Positions 9,878 to 22,424 of a stretch of DNA of 64,000 nucleotides are shown here, piece after piece. Both the position numbers and the translations under genes were made by a program. The stretch's first letter is position 1; each line of letters begins with the position of its first letter. The notes beneath the pieces are model-generated. The model did not search any database. It had not been told where the DNA came from and worked only from the letters and a program-made list of their open reading frames with translations. The stretch spans positions 1-64,000 of the forward strand of contig JACGCK010000213.1 of NCBI GenBank assembly GCA_014925825.1. The letters run 5' to 3'. The stretch comes from Pholiota molesta. Lineage: Eukaryota > Basidiomycota > Agaricomycetes > Agaricales > Strophariaceae.

Positions 9878-12060
9878 CGGCGTGGGCGGTGGTCCGCTGG
9901 GCTCCACCCCGTCGTCCGCCTGAACCAGCTTTCGTGTCAGATATGCTTACTGGGAGACTCGGATGCGTGCTGCCATCTCACTTGACGGCGCGCACCCGCT
10001 GGCACGACGGCCGACGCTGCTGCCGTCGCCGCGTGGGTGTGTGCTGGCGGTGGTGGCCATGTATGCGCGGATCGGCTGGGTATGGGCGAGGAAGGCAGTT
10101 TCCGTCGTGCCGCGCTGTCGACTGATTTTTGGGCCGGTGGGGCGCCGGTGGAGACGACCCCCGTTGCATTCCGCCAGCTCAGGTATCTCCACCTCGTCTG
10201 CGTGCGCGAGTGTGTCGATCCCACCCCGTCCCACAGAGAGGCGCTGTGCGACGTGGAGGTGCTGCCTGAATTAGTGAATCAGTGAGTTAGTCCCCTATTT
10301 TTGTGTTCTGTTTCCACGTTTGTCGATGGCTGTGTCCATCCTTCAGGCGGTGGATGTGGGGGGTGTTTGGCGCAGGTTTTTGTGGGGTGGAGGGGGAGAG
10401 CATCGACGGCGGAGGTCGTTGGCTGGGGCTTATGAAGTTAGAAGGAGGAATGTCGTTCAGCATCGTTAATTGCTCCCTATTTGATTTGCTGGCTCGTGAA
10501 CCTTCCCTTCGTTCTACCTGTAGTGAGGCGTGCATGAAAATAAGATCGTATGCCCTGACGGATTTCACGCAAAAAAAAATGCAGTAATAGGAGTCAACAA
10601 AATCAGCGTAATTGCGGCCTATTTTTCTTTGAATATTACAAGAGCGATACAAATCATTGATTTCTACCATTGTTGGGTCTCGTGCTAGGCGGACGCAAGA
10701 TCTCTCTGCTAGATCTTGGGAAAGACCATTGAGCATATATCGTACTCTGGAACTTTATAAGAACGGAAACGTGTTGGAAATTTGGGAAAGTTCACATTCT
10801 GAATCCACGATGCAGTCGACTTGAATGGAATATGTGACGCTGCTGTTTGCATACGGCCATACAATCTCAAAACGAACATTGGTTGTTACCATGTTCACGC
10901 TCCAGGGTCTTCTCATTCGGCATGGAAAGGGACATCACTTTCGGTCCGCCCAAATCCTATTATGATTGCAAAGACTCCATCCGTTTAGGCTTCCTTCAAA
11001 GTGCGTTCCATAAATAGCATGTGATGGGCCCAAAATAGGCGCCGACGAGAGAGTATGGGATATTTCTAGGGATATCCAGGCACATCGGATAATATGTGTA
11101 CACTTTAAGCGCCCTGTGAACGGCAGTGTTCGACGCACATAAAAACCCGCCAGCGCGTTCGCGTTAGTTCCCGGGCTCATGCAGAAGAGCGGCGTCGTAG
11201 TTGACGTGGGATGTTGCACTGGTTGCACAGCGGTGCGACACCGCTGCAGTGTGCGCTTGTTTAGCTACGGTATCTGAGCCGTTGATGTTGTTCATGGCGA
11301 TGTCGGGACAAAAACTGCGCCGATGTTCCAAGGAGCAAACCTCTTGTCAGCGCGAGGCCAGTCCTGACATGCATCTCAGAGACTGCGCAGAATTGTGGTC
11401 GGTGGATTCCTACCCTTGCAGCCGAGCGTGCACGGGGGCAACAGGATGTGGGTCAAGCTCAAGGCACGTTCGCTTGTGCGACAGTCCTTCCCCATTTTTA
11501 CGCTATAGTGTTGGGATCAAGGCAGAAGGGATTGAGGTGGTCGTTAAAATGATTAAGTGAGGAGTGAGGCAGGCTTGAAGAAGGATAAACGCGACGTGGC
11601 GTTGGGGTTGGACAGCGTATATAACTTGCAGCTTTGAAATATTTCGCGGGCTGTATCTAGTATTGCAAGCATCGGCATTAGAGTAGCTTCAGCACTGTAA
11701 CTTCACAAAACAACGAATTCCCATTATCCTTCGCAAGATATGTATTTCACCTTGCAAAGGGATGTTGTACCTATTGAGATGCGCCCAATAGTATTACAAA
11801 TCTGCCAAAACATTCGGTATATACTAAGGAGATATCACCCAGTTTTCTTTCAAAATGCCTCAATCAGACAGAAGCGACGTCTTTTCAAGAAGAGCGGCAT
11901 CGTCAATGTGTCATCCGAATAACTGAAGAGTTATAGTCTCTCTATCCACTTGTAATTCAGATAGGTATCAGGATCTATGGGCAATTCTTGCCGCTCGTTC
12001 AATTCGCATAAAAACCCGTCGATACAGTGTTGTATAGAGCATCTCAATTTATAACCCACT
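9878..12060. other. intergenic; no supported gene
   Basis: Sequence from 9880 to 10290 is GC-rich and may carry more ETF-QO or F-box debris (a plus-strand stretch near 10155-10200 reads FRQLRYLHLVCVRECVDP, LRR-like). From 10290 to 12060 I recognise nothing: short frames only, several AT-rich runs, no repeat shared with the rest of the window. Confidence 0.4.
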
Positions 12061-12077
12061 TTCACAGAACCACTGCA

Positions 12078-12727
12078 ATGGGCGTTACTTCCAAGATCTC
12101 AGCTCTCGTTCTCGTCGTCGCTGCTCTCAGCACCGACGTTACGGCCTTGGGCTTTAACTATCGTTTCTGTGAGTCATTGAACCCTGCTGGCGTAGATACC
12201 ATGACCCATTTATTACGGACAGACGACAATGGAGGGTGCAACCACAGCTCTCCGACCGCAGACACGTTCCCGCTCAACAGTCTTCCCCCGTATGTATGCG
12301 TCGTTCTATTTCACGATGTCTGGCACGTTGACTGCGTTGCAGGTTGGCGGGAAGCAGCAGCGAGTGCCTCAGCGCGCCGACCGGTATTAACTGGAACCGG
12401 CTCGAGGTCGATAACAGCCTGAGCACTGGAGAGTGTAAGTTTTTGCGTTCCTTGTATTTATGACATAGTTTTCTGAGGAGGAGAACGGCGCAGTCATCCT
12501 CATCACGTTCTGCCATACTGACTGTACAGCGGCAACAGCGTCGCGCAGAGGAACACGAACTGCTTCGTGCCTCCCCCTGGGTAAGCGTGTCTTCCATGGC
12601 TGTTGTGTGTATCTCGCTGATGGACGTGGCATATGGAAGTTGTGCTATCGGGTCCTTGTAAGTGTGTTCTGCGATTCGAATTTGTGGTGTGCTGATGGGG
12701 CGCACTAGCACCATCGTTCCGATGTAG
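12078..12727 (+). pseudogene. small secreted protein, short form of the six-cysteine family; one frameshift
   Basis: This is the only copy with a clean signal peptide: ATG at 12078, basic start, then ALVLVVAALSTDVTA. Exons near 12078-12168, 12223-12289 and 12343-12434 give YRFYDDNGGCNHSSP and GSSSECLSAPTGINWNR, with the same intron phases (1, 2, 1) as the membrane paralogues. The fourth exon reads LITFCHTDCT and then loses one base, so that SGNSVAQRNTNCFVPPPG is out of frame. Mini-exons at 12640-12657 (CAIGSF) and 12709-12727 end in TIVPM and a stop, so this form would lack the membrane anchor. A TATA-like ATAAAA lies near 12008. If the one-base lesion is an error the gene would encode a secreted protein. 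Confidence 0.62.
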
Positions 12728-13427
12728 GCGATGGTAGGATGACGTGGATTGTCATGCTAAAATGGCTTGGGATATGTGTGTGTCTGCGAATTGTGTTATT
12801 GCGCGATGTACTTGTAGTCTGTATGAGTTTCGTTGTCCAAATAACGTGTTTTGTATTTGGCTGAACAGTTGATAAGATTGTCTGACTGATTGGATTTATT
12901 GACACAAGGCTCTGAACGCGCCTCCGGAAACTTGGCGCGATCAAGCTTGGATACGAGCGCATTGGTGTCGTGCAAGGTTCAACGTTCCTTGCTTGCGCAG
13001 ATAACAGCCAATGATGAAATAATTCGAGACAAGTCATGAACGGTTCATCGACAAGAAATATGTAATTCATATCACTTCGCAATTTAAAATTCACTCAGAG
13101 CAATTTCATGCGTGCATTTCAGACCTGTGGTGGCTGAGAACCACGATACATAAGTGGGGCGAGAACGGCATACACAAATCTAAGATACTTGTCCGTGATT
13201 CTGTTGTGTACTTACCCCGCTCAGGCTCTTCCGCGTTCGCCTTGTTTAGATGCTGCGGCTGCAGTCAAAGAGTTGCTAATTAGCTTCATCGGTTTGTGAT
13301 GCAGATAGGTATCCGTGGCGAGGAACAATTATTGCCGCACTTCCAATTCGTCCAATTCATATATAAGTAGTTCATAGAGCAGTGTGTAGAGCATCTCAGT
13401 TTATAACCCACTTTTAGAACTACTACA

Positions 13428-14071
13428 ATGGTCGCTATTACTTCTAAATCTCGGGTCTCTTTCTCGTGCTGGTTGCGTCAGCACCGATGTTATGGCCTTG
13501 GACTTCACTATCGTTTCTGTGAGTCCTGGGAACCCCAGGCTTTGATAGCATGATGATTTTATTTCGGAAGATGACAATGGAGGATGCGACCACAACTCTG
13601 CTCCGGGGACACGTACCCACCCAATAGTCTCCCCCCGTACGTCTGCATCCAGTCTCACTATGTGCGTTCACTGCGTTGACGGAGTTGAAGGTCGTCGGGA
13701 ACTAGCGGCACATGCCTCAGCGCGCCTACCGGTATTAATTGGAATCGGCTCGAGGTCGATAACAATTGAGTGGTGGACAGTGTAAGTGCGTTGCTCTTCT
13801 TTATGGCGTAATTTTCTGAGGAAGGTGTGAACGGCGTAGTCGGGCTCATCACGTGTGCAATATTAACTGTGAAGGCGATAGTAGTGGCATGCAAGCGGAT
13901 ACGTATTGCTATGCGCCTGCTCCTAAGTGAGTTTTCTTTGAATGGGTGTTGTGTATTTTGCTGAACAATGCGGAATATGGAAGCTGTGCTATCGGATCCT
14001 TGTAAGTGAGTTCTGTAAATCGGATTTATGGTGTGCTGATGGAGAGGACTAGCATTATCGTTCCCATCTAG
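13428..14071 (+). pseudogene. second short-form secreted paralogue, frameshifted
   Basis: Organised like the copy at 12.1 kb, with the same leader region (CATCTCAGTTTATAACCCA) and a TATATAA at about 13364. The signal-peptide exon has lost single bases twice, so the first ATG reads MVAITSKSRVSFSC instead of a hydrophobic signal. The NGGC-equivalent exon and the GINWNR-type exon are recognisable but also shifted. The end (GSFIIVPI, stop at 14069-14071) matches the first copy. A decayed tandem duplicate about 1.35 kb downstream of it. Confidence 0.6.
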
Positions 14072-14465
14072 TGAAAGGCTTAATTAGCTGGCGTGGCTCT
14101 ATGTTCCCAATTGATTACTGTTTCCGAATGTACCTCGCATCCGCATTGTCTGTAGAGTCTATCGTTAAAATAACATGTTGATGCAAGGGATTCAACGTTC
14201 AATAGTAATGCTTCGCATGATGTATATGCAATTACTGCTGCAGCCCTCAATTTGCGCTGCATAAAGTGAGCCAGGCGATGTGCGTGCGCCTTGCGCATGA
14301 GTGTGATGTTCAAGGGATGTTCGCCGATGGGACTCGGAGGCGGGAGCGCTAACGCCGATGGCGCGATGCAGGAATCACGTGCGAATGGGCCGCCAATGGC
14401 GGGTCATGGATTTTCTGATGACGATCCGCTACAATCCTCTACAATCCTCCTCTCTTCCTCCTTCC

Positions 14466-17047
14466 ATGTTGCGCCCCAAGAGGCCTTGTCTGCCGCCCTG
14501 GCGCGCACGCGTATCTAAGCAAAACGCATCCGAGCGCACTCTCAACGTCAGCCAGACCTACGCGACTTCTGCCGCACAAGCCAACGAGACATTCAACCCC
14601 ACCGCCGCCGAATGTGCAAAGAATGAAGTGGACATGTGCATCGTTGGAGGAGGCACCGCGGGGCTGAGAGCTGCTCATCAGCTCGAGCCCAGCGCGCCCG
14701 ACGAGCTGCTCCGCGACTGGGAGTCCAAGGCGGACCAATTGCGAGGCCAATCTTCCTCTTTTCCATCTCCTACCTTGCGCCCCAGAAAACCCTGGCGCCC
14801 ACGCGTTTCCACACTCACTCTCAAGAATATTCCACGCCAACATGCAACCGCACATGCTCCCACTGCGACCCGGACCTTCGCGACTTCTGCCGCACGGGCC
14901 AACGAGCCGTTCAACCCCACCACCGTCGAACGCGCAGAAGATGAGGTGGACGTGTGTATTGTGGGAGGAGGCCCCGCGGGGATCAGTGCCGCTATTCGTC
15001 TGAAGCAGCTCGAGCGCGAGAAGGGACGGGAGATCCGCGTAGTCGTGCTCGAGAAGGGCGCTGAAATCGGTATGTCCCCATTACTTTGCTTTCTATTACT
15101 TTGCGCTAATGCTCGGTAACAGGCTCGCACATCGTCTCCGGCGCCGTCATTGAGCCCCGAGCATTGGACGAGCTCCTGCCCGACTGGAAATCCATGCCCG
15201 ACCACCCGCTCACCCAGCCCGCGCTGTCCTCCCGCATGCTCTTCCTCACCCAGAAGCACGCGCTGCCCATCCCACACCCGCCGCAGATGGGGAACAACGG
15301 CAACTACATCGTCTCCCTCTCCGCTTTCACCCGCTGGCTCGCGGGCGTCGCCGAAAACGAATACGGCGTCGAGATCTATGCGGGTTTCGCGGGCGCGCAG
15401 CTCCTCCTCAGCGACGCCGCCGACGCCGTCGACGCGTGGGGCAGGACCGTGCGCAGCGTGCGTGGCGTCGTCACCAACGAGGTCGGGCTCACGCGCGAGT
15501 ACCGCGCGAAGAGCGCGTTCGAGCCGGGCATGGCGTTCCGCGCGAAGGTCACGCTGCTCGCGGAGGGCGCGCACGGGTCGCTGTCCAAGCAGGCCACTGG
15601 GATGTACGATCTAAGGAGGGAGGCGCAGCCGCAGACGTATGCCCTCGGCGTGAAGGAGGTGTGGCGCGTGCCTGAGGCGCGGCATCGGCCTGGCGAGGTC
15701 GTGCACACCATGGGCTGGCCGCTCGGGACGCATACGTACGGCGGCGGGTGGGTGTACCATATGGACGGCGGCCTTGTCAGTTTGGGGCTGGTCGTCGGGC
15801 TGGATTACGAGAATCCGTATTTGAGTCCATATCGGGATTCCAGGTCGTATTCCTCTTCATGCTCTACAACTATTCACTCGACTAATTCATCTCGTTACAG
15901 GCATGAAACACCACCCGTACTTCCGCTCCCTACTGGTTCCCACGGACGGCGGCCCCCGGCTGAACGCATCGCGTACGCCGCGCGCGTGCTCACCGAGGGC
16001 GGTCTCCAATCCGTGCCCAACTCCACTTCCCCGGCGGCGCCCTGTCGGGTGCAGCGCGGGCTTCGTGAACGTCGCGAAGATCAAGGGCACGCACAACGCG
16101 ATGAAGAGCGGGATGCTCGCCGCGGAGGGCGCAGTGCAGGCCTGGAGGCGTTGGAAGGCAAGGAGGCGAGGAGGGGCGGCGGCGGCGGCGGATATGGGCG
16201 TACGATCGGCGCTGCATGCGTCGTGGGTGCGTGACGACCTTATGAGGTGCGCAATCTGCGGCCGTCGTTTGGGACGGCGCTGGGGATCTGGGGCGGGATT
16301 GCGTATTCGGGCATCGACAGTCTGTTACTGAAGGGCGGGTGCCGTGGACTTTCTCGCATGGCAAGGGCAAGTATACGTACGTCTTGCCTTTTTTGTACTA
16401 CGGACCTACCTACTCATACTGGATACTTCCTGACGCAGAACGCAGCACGGCGGCCATCGACGCCGAGCATACCGCCTTTGCGGCGGACTGCGAGCCGATA
16501 GAGTACCCGCCGTTCCAGCCGCCGCTCTCGACGGACCTGCTGACCAGTGTGGCGCTGACGGGGACGAACCACGCGGAGGACCAGCCGGTGCATCTGCGCG
16601 TCGTGTCCACGCGCAAGTACGTCGAGGGGCTGTATTCGCAGAGCCAGAATGAGAGCGCGCCGACACAGTTGGATCCGGCGGTCGGCGCGGGGCCAAGGCC
16701 GTACAGAGCGTCGCGGAGGCGATGGCGGCGGAGAGTGGGCTCGGTGAGGAGGCGGCGAAGGCGCGGGTGGAGGAGGAGCAACGGACGAGGAGAGAGCACG
16801 TGGCGAGAACGTTGGGATGTACGCGGGGCTGCTCGGGCGCGCGTGTCCGGCGGCGGTGTATGAGTATGTCAAGGACGAGGACGCGGTCGAGGGTAAGGAG
16901 GGTGCGGGTGAGGAGGGCGAGAGCTGGCGGGGCCACCGCCTGGTGATCAATTCGCAGAACTGCATCCACTGCAAGCTGTGCGACGTGAAGGTGCCGACGC
17001 AGGATATTACGTGGACGGTGCCGGAGGGGGGTGGGGGACCGAAGTAC
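14466..17047 (+). pseudogene. ETF-ubiquinone oxidoreductase (ETF-QO), most complete copy, broken
   Basis: ETF-QO is an inner mitochondrial membrane flavoprotein with FAD and a 4Fe-4S cluster that passes electrons from fatty-acid and amino-acid oxidation to ubiquinone. Seen here: a mitochondrial-type leader, the dinucleotide motif CIVGGGPAGISAAIRLKQLE, VVLEKGAEIG, GNNGNYIVSLSAFTRWLAGV, LLAEGAHGSLSKQATGMYDL, TYGGGWVYHMDGGLVSLGL, GIWGGIAYSGIDSLLLKG, TDLLTSVALTGTNHAEDQPV and the cluster motif CIHCKLCDVKVPTQDITWTV. At least five frame changes fall between 15.85 and 16.85 kb (around 15.89, 15.96, 16.03, 16.34 and 16.70). The N-terminus is doubled: a degenerate first copy (14466-14750) runs in frame into a second copy whose own ATG is lost. 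Normally an essential single gene of about 600 aa. Confidence 0.85.
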
Positions 17048-17734
17048 AGTGCGTGTTTCGTTTCCTTTTTTGAGTTATCCTCTTTCTTGGAAGGTGCTTG
17101 CGGTGGGCGCTGGGGTCCGCGGCTGGACGCGCCGTCTTTACGCGGCGCTGGTGCAGCTCGGAGGCGGGGTGTATTCATTGTGCGTGGGCATTGCCCGCGT
17201 TGGCGGGCTGCTTATGAGGCGATGTGGTCGGAATTCCACTTCTCAGCGCCGCGCGCGCGTGTCATTTCTTTTTTGCGCTGTGCGATTTCGGGCACTTATG
17301 GATGGCGTGCTGATGTCTGTCTCTTCCTTTTTATCATTATAGCTGTTACATGAACATCCGAAGATCGCGTTCGTGGCGTGTTGATAGAGAGTCGATGTTT
17401 TTTTTCTTTTTTTCTTCCTCCGGTTTGTCCCTCGTTTTCCGGTCGAAGTGATGCGAAAATAGAACGCCGTTCGAGAATGTGATGTATGTTCCTGTGTCTA
17501 TAGCGGCGTCTCAAGGTGGTGGAGGAACTAAGGAGCTCGCCGACCATCTGAGTGCGGAGAATTTAAAGTTCGCCGGGCCACCGTCACCGGAGGAAGAGTC
17601 TCTGTGACTCCATCTCATAATATTCAATATTTTGACAGTGTTAAAGACTTTCAGATATAATTAACAAATGCATCAATGCACCTCCGGGTTTTAGCTGGAA
17701 TGCCTGGGCGTTTAATCCTGGCTGCCAAACATGT
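17048..17734. other. intergenic between ETF-QO pseudogene and F-box copy
   Basis: Contains a T-rich/CT-rich run at about 17396-17425 and AT-rich sequence from 17600. No gene recognised. Both flanking genes are pseudogenes reading towards each other. Confidence 0.45.
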
Positions 17735-19488
17735 TCAGACATTATGATTGATACAAGGAAACGGGTCATTTTCGTCCGCCGAACTCAGCAATCCAACGCC
17801 ATCCACCAGCCTAACTGCCGTTACATCCCCAACAGCATTCCTTTCTATCGCGGCTGCGACGTACGGGAGTGTCTTTCCACTGATACTCGTCACAGATTCG
17901 AGGCGCGTGCATACGCGCGCGAGCGCCGCTGCGCTCGCCAGGAAATCCGCGAGCGACTTCTTATGCGTCCTCGGGTGGGGTGCCTGCCCGACCTTCGGAT
18001 CCGGGAGAATCCGCGATAGTAGAACCGTTCCAGCTTCGTGAACTTGGCCAGCGTAGGCTCCAGCGCTTTCTATACCAAATTTAAATATCAGGCGGGATGT
18101 CGCAGCCGAATCCGGACGCGGAGGCGCACGACGTACCAGGACGTCAACGTCAGATCCATGCCATGCAGTGCCAGCTCCTCCACGTTCGGCGCGCCTCTGA
18201 CGAGCGAGTGCAGATAGCGGCTCGTGAACCCGCGTTCCATCTTCCTGCGGTCCGTCTCCGTCCGGAAGTGCCCATTGACGGTCTCGTACCACAGCACGCC
18301 TTCCAGCGCGCGCTTGTCCCAGCCGACCATGCCCTGTTCGATTTCGAGCGAGCGCAGGTGGGGGAGCCCGTCTGGCAAGAGAGCGCGGAGGAGGTAAGGC
18401 GCTTGGCCATTGTATGTCTCTGTGATGCCCAGACTTACGAGCTGGGGAAGGATGGGGAGCAGAAAGCGGATATCTTCGAATCTGGCCTGGAATGAATACA
18501 CATTAAGTGCGATCAATTCTTCTGAACGACAATACTCAAATGTACTAACCTTTAAATGTGCAAATTCGGCAAAACTCCAAGTTCGATGGGATCGGTGAAC
18601 CAGGTAAGCGCGCACCCCTCGAACGACACGCTTTCGAGCTGCGGATGGCGCTCGAAGAAATCGAGGACCATCTCAGGGTGACGGGGAGGCTCGAAATTGT
18701 GCAAGCGCAGCCACCTCAGGTGCGGGAAACTATAGGACAGCAGGCCCGTGGCCCTCCAGAAATCGCCCCGCACGCTTAGTGTGTGCAGCGACGACGCGAG
18801 CCGGGCGAGGTTGTTCAGGATGTCGCACGCGTCGTCGTCTTCGGGCCCTTCTGAGCTCCATTCTAGCGTAGGACCGACAGATTCTGAGATGCTGCGTAAG
18901 TGACGGTTTCTGTGGACGGCGGATGTGGGCTGGTGGGTTACTCACGGATAGGCGTTGAGCTCGTCGATCACGGGCCCCGTCAACCAGGGATTCTCGAAAG
19001 TGTGCCCGATATTGCGCAACAGCAAGGCCCGCAGCCGCGGACACTCCTTCCTTAGACTGATCCAAAAATCCGCGAGTAAGCGCCCACGCGCGAAGATCTC
19101 CTCGTACGTCCAGCCTCTCAGCAGGTAGAGCCCCAAGGCGGTGAGGCGCGGTATCAAGCCGTTTGTGATGAGTGCCTGCAGCCCGGCGACGACCTCGAAT
19201 GGCTTCGGCTTCCCTTTGCGGGGTTTCGGGGGGAGCTCGGACATGATGTATAGCTCCGTGACGGAGGAGCCAAGCTCTGGCTCGGCCATGATATGTTGGA
19301 TGATGCGGATTGCGTCGGCTTCGTTTCGGAGGATGAGACGCGAGTAGAGGAGGGGGCAGCAGATGTTGTAGAGGCGACGATCACCCAGTGCTAGAGCGCG
19401 CAGCGTACGTGGGGCAGATCGTAATGGGACAAAAGCGGCTATGATGGGGAAGAGTTCTGGGGGTAAGGTAGGATGTGACAGGATTCAT
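17735..19488 (-). pseudogene. F-box/LRR-like paralogue, distant copy, frameshifted at both ends
   Basis: Same exon plan as the 4.0-5.8 kb gene. Recognisable pieces: PLLYSRLILRNEADAIRIIQ and CPRLRALLLRNIGHTFEN (exon 1), LARLASSLHTLSVRGDFWRA (exon 2), ITETYNGQAPYLLRALLP and LVRGAPNVEELALHGM (exon 3), FYYRGFSR and VTSISGKTLPYVAAAIER (exon 4). The ATG at 19488 is out of frame with the F-box because of an indel within the first ten codons. A one-base deletion near 18005 shifts the exon-4 frame between YYRGF and PDPKVG. The central exons are open. It is the most divergent copy (Trp-rich and shorter loop) and lies apart from the main cluster. Confidence 0.68.
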
Positions 19489-21082
19489 GGTGAAGGAGGA
19501 GTTTGGAATAGTGCAGTTATGTAGATATGTACGTGAAATGAATTAGGGCTGGTTGATCATCATGTTTATGTTTCATGCTAGATCGACTGCGCGTTCCTTT
19601 TGTCATGTATGTCATTGTGGGTAGGAATATCTTTAGATCGGCATCTGATACGACTGATTCCTTCTGCACAACAAATCACATTAATTATGTTCCTAACAAT
19701 ATACTCTATAAGCGTAGTTCTTACAAGAATAAATGCGAAGTAATCAGGGATCTAATGCTACAAACGTCATAACAATAATCACAGCGTCGCGAGTGACGCA
19801 CACAGCGAGAACGCAACATGATCGCCCACTGAGCTTAGTGGCAGTGTTGAGGTCGCTAAAGAACGCCATGATGCCACGAGCACGGATCTCGCAGCCCTTA
19901 TCGCGCTGGGGTTATTCCATGTAAGTAACGAAACTTAGCTCAGCGGAATGACCTCCAAAATACATACGCTAATGCCGTCTCCCGCATGTTCCGAGTTAGA
20001 TTGAACATTGATTGAATAGCTCTTTTGCTTGCGTGCGAGTTGCGAAAGTGCGGATGGTAGTGGAAATGCATCCCGGTATGTTTCGGCGCATGTAGGGAGA
20101 GAGAGGATATCAATATGTGCATCTGAGGTCGGAACGGAGGGAGATGGGGCGCAGGCTGAAGGAAAAGACAAGAGGACTCTGAGGAGCGCGAGGAATCGAC
20201 GTGAACATACCGTGGGACTAACGTGCACGTGGTATGTGAGTCTCCCACGCTCATGCACAGCGCATCGCGTAGAGCGGTGGCCGGCCTCTCTATGAACAAA
20301 GCTCGATACGACAGATTTATCTTCATAGGCAGGTCGGACATCGGCCTACGCATCGCGCAATCAAGCACGCCAGGCTTCTCTCGTCTCTCTTTGCGCGTAG
20401 CCCAAGCACACCACACGCCATCACATACATCACACCCAATACGCGCTCCCACTACAACATGACTTCTGTTGTCTCTATAGAGCCCCACCGGGCGGCATGC
20501 CCTGCTGGAGCACGAGAAGGGCTGCGAGAGGCCGTCGCGTTAGAAAAGGGCACTGAGCGCTGAGCTCGGTACGTTTCATTCTTGTTCGGATACTGTACTT
20601 GGTCTCCGCAAAAAGGATCATATATTGCCTCTGGCCTCCGCGCATCAGATGAACTGTTGACCGGAAGCCGATGCCCAGTCACCGGCCCTCAATCAGTTAC
20701 AGATGGGTATACATGGGCAACTGCGACGTGTCGTCTGCGTTATCCGCTAGCTCGCGAGTGTGAGGTACATTGGTGGTTGAGGTGACAAGTAGCTCGAGTT
20801 CGATAATTGTTTGATGAATGTAGTTATCTCGTCTCTCTGTAGGAAAGGAACGAGCTTGATAATGGGATAATGATGTGTGATATGACATCCTTGGAAACTT
20901 GAGTTAGGCGGGGAGGAGGTATGTAGTGAGTTCTGAGGACGAGTTCAGTCATTGATGTCACGGTTCCTCTTCTCAAACCGCCATAATGCTGGGATGTGTA
21001 AGTGGACCCCTGTTTTTCTATTGATGTATCAAAATATCCAGTGAATCATAATTTCTTAAGTTTTGAAGCAGAGATTACGGCT
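19489..21082. other. intergenic, repeat-derived
   Basis: Apart from module R (19925-20260) no gene is supported. The stretch 20450-20560 (AGCCCCACCGGGCGGCATGC, then GAGCACGAGAAGGGCTGCGA) may be another tiny ETF-QO remnant. From 20760 onward it resembles sequence upstream of the other membrane-protein genes (for example 27560-27800). Confidence 0.45.
19925..20260 (+). repeat. dispersed module R, copy 1
   Basis: A segment repeated with divergence at 26925-27250, 33420-33660, 23395-23600 (partial) and inverted at 30585-30830. Shared landmarks: a block around GATTGAACATTGATTG, then GTGCGGATG followed by GGAAATGCA, and a core that reads TACCGTGGGACTAA before GTGCACGTGG. The core contains a CACGTG palindrome in this copy. 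It is non-coding as far as I can see and marks edges of the duplicated blocks. Confidence 0.6.
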
Positions 21083-21093
21083 CATCTAAGATG

Positions 21094-21100
21094 TATATAA
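21094..21100 (+). promoter_or_regulatory. TATA box of membrane-protein gene 1
   Basis: TATATAA lies in a proximal region conserved at the homologous genes (27821 and 31417): GATTACGGCTCATCTAAG, then the TATA box, then TTTTTATAAAGCG and a GTCGAGC-CTTCAGT leader. It sits 135 nt before the ATG at 21229, so the 5' leader would be about 100 nt. Confidence 0.6.
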
Positions 21101-21228
21101 GACTTTTTATAAAGCGCTGCGTCGAGCGCTTCAGTATATATTTCTGCTTCAGCAGAAGCAGTACAATAAAAACTAATTCCAGGTTCCCTGCTGCCCTTCT
21201 CTCGTTCGTCACTCTCAGTGCCAGTGAA

Positions 21229-22279
21229 ATGGCCCTATCTTTTAACTATCGATTTTGTAAGTGCTTGAACGATGTCGATTTTACTATCCACGACATTTCC
21301 ATCCCTGACAGATGCCAGTCCCGGTGGATTGTGCAATCATACTAGTCCAGACAACGATTCCTTCCCCTTGATCCATCTTGACCCGTATGTGTTTGTCCTA
21401 TCTTCTGGACCCTGGTATTCCCTCTTTTGATGCTGTTTAAGACTGTCAGGCAGCAGCGGTGAATGCCTCAGTGCGCCTACTAGTATTGATTGGACCACCG
21501 TTGAACTCAATAACAACCTGGTTAATACAACATGTACGCCCATCCTCATCTTTTGCCCTTCATCCACTGAATGAGATAAACTATGCAGCCATGCTCGTAA
21601 CATACTGCGATGCCAATTGCACGGGAAACGCTAATATTGGCCAAAGCGGACCTACGTGCTTTGGTGCTGGGCCTGGGTACGTCTTATCTCATGAAATCGT
21701 GCAGCATACCTTGCTTACCAGCGCAAATCTCGAAGCTGCCATATTGGCTCCTTCTTCGTGACGAATTCTACCACGGAGGTCGCCCCGTCTGGAAAATTTG
21801 GAGGTGGTACAACAATCACCGTCTCAGTGTCTGCTCCTGCGGTAGTGACCGATGCGCCGCAGCCATTACCTTCGACTCAGCAACAAGGAGATCCTGCGCG
21901 CCAGGCATCCCTTGCTGACATTTGGGAAGTTGTGGGGGGAATACTACTGGGGTTTATAGCAATCTGTTTGTTAACGCTCACCGCCTATTATTTTTGGAGA
22001 CGACGTCGGAATGCGAAGCTGCAACTGATTACTGCAGCGCCGTCACGTACGTAAGTACGTCCGCATTCACCTTTCTCGGTGTGCGCCGCGAATTCGCCAG
22101 TAGTTATGCTCATGCTCAACAATAGATGTATAGCGCTATGGCCATCGATTCCGGACTACAACTTTAGTTCTCAGCTGATTCCGGCGAAGGGAGCCCGTAG
22201 AGGGAGTACTTCCGTGGATATCACGAGCAGCACGGTAGATGACAGCGATACAGTGATGGATATGCGCAAGAGCAATTAA
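21229..22279 (+). CDS. six-cysteine single-pass membrane protein 1 (intact)
   Basis: Six exons: 21229-21256, 21312-21384, 21454-21533, 21589-21676, 21736-22046 and 22101-22279. They total 759 nt, giving 252 aa. The ectodomain runs YRFYASPGGLCNHTSPDNDS, SGECLSAPTSIDWTTVEL, LVTYCDANCTGNANIGQSGP, TCFGAGPGCHIGSFFV and holds the six family cysteines. A Ser/Thr/Gln stalk follows, then a membrane helix (VVGGILLGFIAICLLTLTAY) with a stop-transfer WRRRRNAKLQ and a cytosolic tail of about 65 residues. I know no name for this family. The last intron (22047-22100) keeps the tail in frame with the paralogue at 31.6 kb. The first ATG follows a hydrophobic, signal-like stretch that has no ATG of its own, so export is uncertain. 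Probably a functional surface protein. Confidence 0.72.
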
Positions 22280-22424
22280 GCGCGCTGTAGACGAAAGTTG
22301 TTGATTTATTTATTCGTATGTCTTTTCCTTGTCTGCCTGCCATATGATTTACTCTTGTGAAGTATTGGGCATACGTTACGCCCGCTAGACTATTCGACAT
22401 GGACGATAATTACATTTTGAATTG

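Noticed and set aside
10155..10285. Possible LRR gene (FRQLRYLHLVCVRECVDP)
   Set aside because: Only about 40 codons look convincing, with no F-box or further repeats in reach; may be debris.
20029..20295. Small plus-strand proteins in module R
   Set aside because: The equivalent frames are broken in the other copies of the module, so the sequence is not conserved as protein.
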